Shown here piece by piece: positions 11,182 to 20,900 of a stretch of DNA of 64,000 nt (its first letter is position 1; every line of letters starts with the position of its first letter). A model generated the notes under the pieces. The model saw nothing but the letters and a program-made list of their open reading frames with translations. It had not been told where the DNA came from and made no database searches. Source of the DNA: Symsagittifera roscoffensis (taxonomy: Eukaryota > Xenacoelomorpha > Acoela > Convolutidae); assembly GCF_963678635.1 (NCBI RefSeq), contig NC_087062.1, forward strand, positions 17,969,789 to 18,033,788. Reading direction: 5' to 3'. Position numbers and translations under genes: made by a program.

Positions 11182-11250
11182 GCTTGGCCTAGAGTTAACG
11201 CCGTTGCCTTTGCGCCTTAATTTCAGGCTTCGGGTCTCGGCCGGACCTTG
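11182..11250 (+). repeat. tRNA-like SINE head
   Basis: CTTGGCCTAGAGTTAACGCCGT followed by CTTCGGGTCTCGGCCGGACC, closely related to 18217-18286. A-box-like GGCCTAGAGTTAACG and a degenerate B box; no credible functional cloverleaf. Confidence 0.55.
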
Positions 11251-12239
11251 TTTTTTGTCAGTATGTCTACAATTGAATTTCCTGCAAAAATTGAATTGTC
11301 GGATTTGTGTTCGCTCAAATTTTGTCAGAAAAACTTTCGTTTTTGTTGCAAGTGACAGTTTGTTCGATGTAGTCTTTTGCGATGCAACAAAATCTTTCAA
11401 ATCTCATTGTAGTCGCAAGTGCAAGGTTGTTAATTGTAATTTCTCATTTTTGTAAAATGATTTTGTTGGGCTCAACTTGTGTCAGCTCAAAAATTGCGAC
11501 TTTGTTCCCTCTTTGAAAGTTTTATTGCCGTTACTTATTCAATACTCAAAAATCTTGCATGTTTGACTAGAAAGGACTTTTATCGAGTCAATGCACATTT
11601 ATTTTTGTAGACCTAGCTTTTCATCATGTTTAATTTTTTTTCGACTTGTTTTTTATGTTTGTTGTTTATATCACGGCAAGCGATATGAGTAAAAATTCAT
11701 AAATTTCCGTGATTCTGAGGTAGTTGGATTCCTAATTTTGATAGCGAGACAATTAGACTTTTTTCTGTAAAGAATTTTTATAAATCTGTAATAAATCGTC
11801 CTTGCTTAGGTGTGAAACTGCAATAATAACCAAGCCCTTTCTATCTGGTCTGGTGCAAAATTGTGGGCGTTGGGAGGTTAATTTGGGGATTTGAGTCCGG
11901 CTTGGTCTGTTGTTATCTGGATTTTTGATTTTTCGGTATATCGTTTGTCTACTTATTGTTATTCGTCTTGCAGTGCATGAATCTTGTAGGAAAGCGCAGG
12001 AATTTTATCTAACATTTGAGCTGGTGTTTGAGTTTCAGAAAGCAGGTAATTGAGTTTCCGTTATGATGATTTTTGCTTGGAATTTTTTTGGCTTCAATGG
12101 TTTCGGCGAATGTAATATCGGTTAATTCCCTCATAACAGGGTTGTCTAAAGTGCGACAAATTTTTGATGCGTTTTAATAATTTAGGTAAAATTAAAAACT
12201 TTATGTTGAATCTTTTTTTAGGACAAGGTTTTCTAGGAA

Positions 12240-12390
12240 AGCTTCCCACCAAGAGGCATCTACCGCTTCCCACCAAAAGGCATCTACCACTTTGTTTTTC
12301 ACTTCGATGCGTCGAAGATTCCCGTCAACAAAGTTTCCCACCAACAGGCATCTACTGAAGTGTTTTCCACTTCGGTACGAAGAAGATACG
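12240..12390. repeat. Short tandem repeat, ~23-bp unit
   Basis: Three to four copies of TTCCCACCAAAAGGCATCTAC alternate with TTTTTCACTTCGATGCGTCG-like spacers containing small inverted TTCG.CGAA motifs. No coding support on either strand. Confidence 0.6.
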
Positions 12391-12498
12391 TAGATCACCA
12401 AATACGGCCTTTAATTAAAAGTGGGTAATGCCGAGGTCAAAATTGAAAAACATGACAAAATTGTGGGCATAATTGCTGCATGGTTTTGTACACTAAGA

Positions 12499-12853
12499 CA
12501 GGGGCGGATCTAGGATTTTCTCGAGGGGATGGCGGATTTTGAAAAAAAAACGGCCAAAAAAGCGTTTTTAGCACTTTTTTTTTGAAAACTCTGACCAAAA
12601 ATCCCATTTTTTGGCGCGCGCTCTCCCAAAATTAATATATATTGGCGCCTTTAGAAAAATTTTAGGGTCCGTCATCCAATAAGGGAGATCTCATAATAGT
12701 ACAAAGGGGGGGACCCTGTGGGTCGGCAGGGGGTCGAATTCCTGAGGGGGGGGGGGGGGCGTCCTCCCCTCAGGGTCGGCAGGTGGTCGAATCCCTGATG
12801 GGAGGGGGGGGGGGTGGTTTGGCGTCCACCTCTCCTCCCTAAATCCGCCCCTG
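12499..12853. mobile_element. hAT-like MITE, CAGGGGCGGATC ends, copy 1
   Basis: Starts CAGGGGCGGATCTAGGATTT and ends CTAAATCCGCCCCTG, giving ~15-bp terminal inverted repeats. Flanks CACTAAGA and CCCTAACA match at 6 of 8 positions, consistent with an aged 8-bp duplication. The interior is non-coding, with G/C homopolymer runs. Confidence 0.75.
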
Positions 12854-13270
12854 CCCTAACATAAGCAACGGTATGGCACTTTTTTTGAAATGAAAACTCT
12901 GACCAAAAATCCCATTTTTTGGCGCGCGCTCTCCCAAAATTAATATATATTGGCGCCTTTAGAAAAATTTTAGGGTCCGTCATCCAATAAGGGAGATCTC
13001 ATAATAGTACAAAGGGGGGGGGACCCTGTGGGTCGGCAGGGGGTCGAATTCCTGAGGGGGGGCGTCCTCCCCCCAGGGTCCGCAGGTGGTCGAATCCCTG
13101 ATGGGAGGGGGGTGGTTTGGCGTCCGCCCCTCCTCCCTAAATCCGCCCCTGCCCTAACATAAGCAACGGTATGGCACTTTTTTTGAAAACTCAGGGTCGG
13201 CAGGTGGTCGAATCCCTGATGGGGGGTGGTTTGGCGTCCGCCCTTGTCCTAACATAAGCAACGGTATGGC
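12571..13270. repeat. ~300-bp tandem amplification covering most of the MITE plus its flank
   Basis: GGCACTTTTTTT-type starts occur near 12571, 12876 and 13174. The unit includes the right end of the MITE and the flank CCCTAACATAAGCAACGGTA. Two units are nearly full; the third is internally deleted. The duplication therefore happened after insertion. Confidence 0.85.
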
Positions 13271-13279
13271 AATCGGGTA

Positions 13280-14300
13280 CTAGTTCTTTTCCCGTAAATA
13301 ATTTTGTTCATAGGATCTCCATTTTTAGAAGATATCCAATTCCAACCTAGTTGCACTTTAACAGCTCTAGTTCAGGGTCTAGAGTTAGTGTGTCTAGACT
13401 AAACTAGTTACTGAGGCTACAGCTGAAAAAAGCAGTTCAATTGTAATTTGATGGTTTTGTAGGCTTAATTGGTTTCGTCCTAACTTTTGTCGGTTTATTG
13501 GTCGAGTGTTTTTTTTTCCAAGTAATATTGTATTCAACTAGTTTTTTTTAAAATCATTTTCGAAGAACGTTACGACGAATCATGGATTTTTTTGTTGTCA
13601 AACACGCTAAAATTTTTAGAAAAGAAAAACTTTGATTGTTTGATTTTTGCGTTTTTAATGCGTGGTTTCTGAATTTTTTTGTTCTTTGTGTGCATGTAGC
13701 TCAAAGCAACTTGGCGTCATAACTACTTCTATACAACCTCTCATTCAAGTTGATGGTACAAACAGTGTATTGTTCCAATGAAAAAGAATATATTTCTTCA
13801 AATTAAATTCGTTTTACTAAAAGTTTTGTTTTGCAATTTTGATTTGATTAGTTTGTCTACGAAAATTAGGCAGATGCTGCGCGATATTCAATATTGTGGT
13901 TGTTTCTGGCTGAATTGTTTTGAAAAAATTGAGTATTAAGGTTGTTCTATTCCACTTGCGTCTTTTTTGAGAAATTTGGTATCTTTTGGTTATGGTTCAG
14001 CTCTCTTAGCGTTGCTAGGGATTTTCGTATTTGACAAGATTGATGTAATCGGGTAAACTTCTTAGTCTTTTGGGGTTTAATAGGTTTTCTGCAAATTCTT
14101 GTGGGGATTGTTTTATGAATTTCTTATGTTGTTTTGCGCATTTTGATCTTTCTTTATAGCAAGCAATCGAAAGTGACTTTTGGTATCCTTGTATGTTATT
14201 GACAGACATGCAGTTTTTTAATATTGTGATTTTTTAGTTCTGCATGTTTTTGATACCTTTTGGCTCTGTTTTTTTGTTCAGTTATTGCACATTTCTCAAT
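13280..14300. other. Intergenic, no gene seen
   Basis: T-rich sequence with decayed dispersed-repeat fragments (for example TTGTAGGCTTAATTGGTTTCG). Short open frames here show no conserved features. Confidence 0.45.
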
Positions 14301-14307
14301 AAAGACT

Positions 14308-15003
14308 TTGATCAAGCGTTATCAAATCGGATTATAGACTTTCCAATTAACAACTTGTTTAATAGAATCACTTAAATCTCTTACCCAGGTTCATATCGAA
14401 TTCAGTTTTCTACGCGTGTCCCTCACTTAGCCTGTTGGTGAAGAATACGCCTGGGACGGCAAACGTCGTGGGTCCGAATCTGACCAGGAACTGTTGTTTT
14501 TTTAACTGGAAATATTCTTTTCTAAAAAATGTCGGCCTATACTTTGTCTGCTTATGTCGGCTGAGTTGTCACATCGTAAAATTGATTTTTTTTGTACGCA
14601 ATTTTCAAGGTAGTTGCTTTTAGTGTTCTGAATTACTCCTTTAATTTTTAATTTTTTTAGCCTTGGCTTTGCTCGTATATTTTGCTGTTTTTGTTTTCGC
14701 TCAAAAACTTGATTCGTCTTGAATGATTTCGACTTTTTATAGGCTCAATGACCTAGTCTGTGTTTATTCATGGGAATCATAAGTTTTATGCTTCATTACT
14801 GATTGCACAAAGTGGTAAAATAATTAGAATAGAAATTGAAATTCAAAGATTTTCATGAGAACAATTATATTTTCGGTTCGATGGGAAATTTTTGAAGTTT
14901 CGTCGCCTCAGTTTTTTTTTTGGAGTTAGTGGTTTTCTTCTTCTGTCTGCTAGCTTGCACAGCTGATTTAATGTTGTATCGCAAGTGATGCAAAGCGGTC
15001 GTC
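14308..15003 (+). repeat. Composite repeat copy with tRNA-like head
   Basis: 5' landmark AAGCGTTATCAAATCGG at 14308, tRNA-like block 14424-14491 (AATACGCCTGGGACGGC then GGGTCCGAATCTGACC), body TGTCACATCGTAAAATTGAT, and tail TATCGCAAGTGATGCAAAGC ending near 15003. Confidence 0.7.
14424..14491 (+). repeat. tRNA-like head of a composite repeat
   Basis: A-box-like TTAGCCTGTTGGTGAAG and B-box-like GGGTCCGAATCTG; same block at 18636, 38272 and 60607. Confidence 0.55.
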
Positions 15004-15257
15004 TAATTTGCTTGTCTAGTTTCCCAAAACCCCTTTTTGTACAGCAAACATATCTTTATAGGTACAGTGATCTTCGTGTAATCTAAGTGTAAGTGGGTTC
15101 TGAATTTTGTCCTATCATTTTCATCATTTTATTTGTTCTCATTATTTCATGCGATAGTAAGTGGCGTTCAAATGGGTGCTAATCGTACTATCTGTCAATA
15201 ATCAGCGATAATTTTCAGCACATATTTTTTTATCACGTCATCTCGATTGATCTGGTT

Positions 15258-16040
15258 GTTCCGACCATTTAAAATGGGGAGAAACTTTAAATTCGGGTGT
15301 TTTGGTGTTTTTTTATTAAATTTTTGTTTTTCCGGCCAAATTAGGTACACATAATCATCGGAGTGAGTCGGGCATCTTATTAAAAGCCTTTCAGTCGTGA
15401 TTCGAACGTAATTTTAAAAAGTTCCTCAAAATTTTTCCAGTGTCGAGAAGAACCTGCTTGAAATTATTGATTTTTTGTCTAATTTTGAGCGAGTAAAGCC
15501 AGCGAGTATGCTTTCAATATCTTATTTATGCTTAATTTATGCCGTAAAATCTTAGTTTTACATGAGTTAAATTAGTTTTACACGAGTGTTTTTTGCCGCT
15601 AGTTTGGAAATCAAAAACAGCAAAGTTTTTGTTCCGACCATTGAAAATAGGAATGAACTTTGTTTTTTGGTGTGTTTTGGTTTTTTCCTCTTCCAAAATC
15701 AGGTGCCACAAATAATCATCGAACTGGATTGAGTGATATATCATATTAAAGCCCTTTCAGTCGTGAGTCGAACGATATCCAAAATTCTTTTAAAAACTTT
15801 TCCATTGTCGCGAAAAACTGGTTAGAATTTTTTGTCTAATTTCGACCGAATAAAAGGACGATAACTTGCCCAATTCGTCATTTAGGCTTAAAAACGAATT
15901 AGTTATCAAACTAGTTTTGAAACGAGTTTTGAAAGCTTTATTTGGCACTTTCCTGGCAAGAAATATATATTTTAAAAAAATATTGCAAAAATTAGAAAAA
16001 GATTATTGCACAGTAACCGCTATCCTTGTTTATGAAATGC
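15258..16040 (+). repeat. GTTCCGACCATTT repeat family, two tandem copies
   Basis: Copies start at 15258 and 15631 and share TTCCGACCATT, a TCGGGTGTTTTGG-like segment, AATAATCATCG and CCTTTCAGTCGTGA.TCGAAC. A third copy lies at 42870-43400, including the downstream GCACAGTAACCG.CTATCCTTG landmark (about 16008 and 43368). Confidence 0.7.
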
Positions 16041-16837
16041 TTATGTTAGAAAAATTCTCTTGGGCTTAGTGTCGTCCTAATGTTTTCCTCGTCAAATGTT
16101 TTCCTTTGCATGCTGGTTTTAGTTGCAGCAAAGGTATCTGCTCGCTGTTTATTTAAAAGGTGTAGGTCCAATGCATTAATTCGACCTTTTCCAAGCATTT
16201 ATTGAGACTATTGAAGTTTTGGAAATACTATAGTGTGGTATGGTATCCCTGGTTTTAATAATATTCAGTTATACGGAATCTAATTTGGATATAATCTTCT
16301 TAACGATAATTGATTGGCCGTGCAAAAGTATTGTTCACAACTTTGAAGATGAAGTTGTCAAAACGGCCCAATAAGCTGTCTTTTTTTATCTGCAGCGTTT
16401 TCTATCTTTTTTTCGCGTTCGACTTTGCTGCCTTTGATATTGTCGCTACTGATCTGAAGCTTTGCTTCGTCTCTGGTAACATTTATTCCGCAAATTTTTG
16501 GGTGTGAAGCACATTAATATAAGGAACTATCCGACTGTAAGTTTCGAACGTTTTGAAATAAAAAAAAAATGGCTTTCGTATGAATTACGAATAGTTCTGA
16601 TGCCGAATAGTTTTGTTTTCGTAATTGAATGCCAACTAGTTTAAAGGTATTTTTGTGATTGTCTATTCAAAGAATGAGAATAATAAAATGAGTGTTTAGG
16701 TTATTGCGCAAAATTTGTGCCAAAGCGAAGTATAATTAACTTGAATAAGAAATTCTTTTTTGTTTGTCTTGTAAAGTTTAGAATTTGCGAACACTTTTAA
16801 AGAATTGCTCTGCATATTGTAGTTTTTTCTTTTTCAG

Positions 16838-17904
16838 AGTGAATGGAACCTTCAATAGAACAGAGTCTGGATCCGTCATGTTTTTGGTGAAAACCTTAAA
16901 GCTTTGCGAAAATTTGAGCGCCAATCTTATAGCTGTTTTGAATGGGCTATACGTAGCAATAGCGTCCGAATCAGATTTACTTATCTGGCCAATTGATGCT
17001 CTGAATTACAATCCGAACCGGCTTAATGGCCATTCCAAAATAATCACTGGGTTGACTTTTGGGGTCGGCAGTGATGATGAAAGTGTTGTTTTGTGTAGTT
17101 CCGATGCTGATCAAATACTGATTTGGACTATTGGTATCGGGGGGTTTTCAGATGACAGTAAAGTCTTCAAACATAACTTCGGTGCCCATGAATGCATCAA
17201 ATTGTGTCCGCGTGACAGTTATTTGGCAATTACAGCACAGAATGTTGTCCATGTTTTGGCACTCAAATGTAAATCGAAAGAAAGTGCTACCATTACTTTG
17301 GATGCCCATACATCGCCTGTAATCATGGTCGAATTTTCCTACTTCTCGATTGATCTACTTATTACATGTTCGGCCGATAAAACTTATGCCGCCTGGAATT
17401 ACAACACGGGAGCCCTAATGTACCAAAGTAGCATCAATGTTTTCGGCATGTATACATGCGTAGCTATGGACCCGATAACAGATAGATACGCTGTGGGAAC
17501 TTCTAATGGATTAGTTTCAATTGTACATGCTCCAAACTTTTCTGAACCACAGGTTATAGACGTGAACAAAAACTCTCTCAGGCGTAACCATAGTTCGGAA
17601 TCTCCGCGACAAACCTCAGAAGGAGAACTTATTTCCATGTTTTTCACTATGAAACCAACTATGCCGAGTAGTGATGCGTATGCGTTTCAAAATCGACCAG
17701 GTCTCGTGACTTCTGGTGTGCGAATTGGAAGGAAATCTCCCACGAAAGAGCTTCTAGAGTGGCCCTCTCTGTTGGTGCTTGGATTTTCAACAAATGTTGT
17801 ACTGTTACATTCTTGGACATTTGAAAAGCTGTTTCATTTCGACTTCACCGAATCTCTAATTTGTCATTTTGACGATCCGAGAAAGAAGTCACAAGTTAGT
17901 TCTG
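16838..17904 (+). CDS. WDR27: WDR27 exon with N-terminal propeller
   Basis: Acceptor TTTTTCAG ends at 16837, and the donor after 17904 reads GTAAGT (phase 1). Contains SESDLLIWPIDALN, NGHSKIITGLTFG and AHTSPVIMVEFS blade motifs. The first in-frame Met inside the exon is at 16878. Confidence 0.85.
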
Positions 17905-20900
17905 GTAAGTTAAAAAAAAAACGTTCTTGTTATTATTGTACTGGAAATAATCATACTGATTGCTTGAAGGTGTTGTTATAATGCCTAGTCCAAAAAAGCG
18001 CAGAATATTGAACAAGGGTCGTAACAGAGGCTCTTCGTTGAGATTTGGACAGCTAGTATCTAAGATCTTGTGGCTGAATATTTTTTGAAGGCGGAAATTT
18101 CTATCTCGAAAGATCTTCGGGAATTATACTTTTTCTCCGTAAACAACTTTTCTTACAAATCCTACTTGCTTTTCTTACTTGCTTTATTATTGAAGCTGAA
18201 GAATTTGAATGTTGCTCACTTGGCCTAGAGGTAACGCCGTTGCCTTTGCACCATAAGGTTAGGCTTCAACTCCTAGCAGGACCTTGATTTTTCGTATTCG
18301 TATTATTAAATACGAATCGTTTTCGTATTATTAAATAAATTTTTTTGTTTATCATTATGATTGTTATTAATTTTCTTCGGCTCCACTTATGTCTGCTCAA
18401 AAATTGTCGGCTTTATTTCCTCTTCGTCTCCACTTGTGTCTGCTCAAAATTTGTCTGCTTTATTTCTTCTTCATAAGTTTCGTTCTGTTGCGTATTACCT
18501 ATGCGATAAGCAAGGGTATTGCAATCGGGTCCTAGACTTTTTTCCGGTACATAACTTTGTTCATAGAATGGTCAAATGTAGAAATGGTAAACTTAAGTTC
18601 AGTTCTGCATACGTTCAAATTTTTCTGCGTCTTTGGCGTACGTGTTCTGGAGCTAATTAATATGCCTGGGATGGCAAAGGTCTTGGGTTCGAATTTGACA
18701 GGACCTGTTTTTGTTTTCAATCGGAAAATATTGCGTTTCAAAAAAACTTGCCTTGTCGATTTGTTATTTGTCTGCTCATAATTTGTTGGCTTAGTTGCCA
18801 CATCGTAAATTCGTTTTTTAACTGCACGCAAGTTAAATCGTAGTTGATTTCACTAGTTTTATTAACTTCTGCCGTTAGTATGTTGACTAACTTAGACTTC
18901 GTATATTTCTTGTGTGTTTGTTTTTTTGCTAAAAAACTGTGTTCTGCCAAAATTATTTCGTCTTTTGTTTTTTTTAGGCTTAGTAACCTACTTTTGAGTC
19001 ATTTCCAGAGCAACACAATTTTTTTGCTTCACTGGCTTGCGCAAAATGCTCAAAATCTTAATGGAAGTCATAGTTTTTCATGGCAAGAATATTTTGTCAT
19101 TTTTTCATTTCCGCTGGATAGGTTTCGGCCTATATTAAATCGGCTGAATAGCCTCATTTGCCTCGAGCGAAAAAAGTTTGTATGTGCGTGTGTATTTGTT
19201 TTAAGGATGAAGGGGAGTTTTTTTTCTTCCTTTTTTGGCCTAATAGGTTTCGTCCTATGTTATATTCGGCCTAGTGGCTTCATATTGTTTCCTTTGTTGA
19301 ACAAAGAATACTTCTTATTTGTATTTTGTGGGCGAGGGGAACTTTTTTTTCGGCTTAAAAAAGTGCCCTTTAAGCCGAAAAAAAAAGTTCCCCTCGCCCA
19401 CAAAATACAAATAAGAAGTATTCTTTGTTCAACAAAGGAAACAATATGAAGCCACTAGGCCGAATATAACATAGGACGAAACCTATAAGGCCAAAAAAGG
19501 AAGAAAAAAAACGAAAAAAAATTTCCCCTTCATCCTTAAAACATTTTTTGGCTTGTCACCGCTTGTTAAGTTCCTTCCGATGCTTACTTCACAAATATAT
19601 TGTCCTAACATGTTTTTGTTTCAAAACTAGGCTTATTCATTTTGATAGATCTACGTTTTGGTATTTCTACTCTTGCGATAAGCAAGGGTATTGCAATCGT
19701 GTACTAGAATTTTTACCGTAAATAACTTCAGGCACAAGACTCGCTCTTCATCTGGATTTATTTCCTGGAAGTCTCTATTAGCAACAGATTTACCACTATC
19801 AATTAATTTTGCTGCATGTTAGCTTTTCAAATATCTGTTCTAAACGAATTTACTTTTTTACGTCGGCTTTGAAATTTTTTAAATTTCATTTTTTTTGTTT
19901 CTTTTTTCATTCTTTTTCTTTTTTTTTCGGCTTGTTAGATTTCGGATTTAATTATATCGGCTTAGTGGACTCACATCGCGGTAAACCATTCAGCGAGCAG
20001 TTTTTTTCTCTATGTGTTTTGAGGGTGAGGGGGACTTGATAACTTTTTACTGTTGAATCTTAGTCTTGAATTTTTTTTTCGTTTTTTTTTTTCGATTTAA
20101 TTGGCTTCGGACTATATTTAATCAGCACAGAGGCCTCATTTTGGGCGTTCGACGAGCGAAAAAGTGGTCTTTGTGTGTTTTTTGAGGGTGAGGGAGACTC
20201 CATACATTTTTTGTATTTTTTTCGCCTTTAAGGGTTTCTGCTTTCGGCATTGTTTCCGCTTGATTAATTTTCTTTCGATGCTTTTTTCTCTTCTATTGTC
20301 TTGGCACGTTTTTGTTTCAAGACTAGGCTATTTCATTTGGATAGATCTAGTTTTTTGACATTTTCGATTTCGACGTAGCCGCTTCACTGTTTTGTATCGC
20401 AAGTGGTGCGAAGATCAGCTTCGCCTGTGTTATTTTTTTCGAATTATCGGCTTGCTTGTTTTGTAATACATGTGGCGCGAAGCTCAGCTTGCCTCTGTTT
20501 ATTATTCAATTGTCAGGCACAGTTTTTCCCAGTAGCGTAATCGCTCATGTTTTAGCTTGTGTATGCGAAGTGCAACTTCGCCTCTGTGTTCATGTTTGTG
20601 TTGTATCGCAAGTGATGCGAATTTCCGCTTCGCCTCTATATTAACTGGTGTCTTTGTGTTTTAGCGTTCAGTTTCTGCTTCATGGACATGGAAGATTCCC
20701 TCGAGTTGTGGTGCATGGTAAATGAAATGACGTCAAGTTTCAACGGAGTCCATCTGCTAATGATGAGTCATCCCTTTGCTCAAAACAGTTTATTGGATTC
20801 TGAAAATGCCGCGGAAAGTGATTTTGCGGGGCTGTCTGTGGTCGCAACCACTGCCCCTCTGTATACTTCGCCTCTGAAACCTAAAGTGTGCAGGAAGCCA

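Larger units (their letters stand above)
17905..20664 (+). other. WDR27 intron with composite repeats and palindrome
   Basis: 2.76-kb intron. It holds tRNA-like heads at 18217 and 18636, the large palindrome at 19198-19542, and four clustered CAGCTTCGCC-type tails at 20395-20640 just before the acceptor. Confidence 0.8.

Noticed and set aside
19844-20358. Phe-rich open frames in the WDR27 intron
   Set aside because: Poly(T) and repeat-body translation products; they contain fragments of the dispersed repeat.
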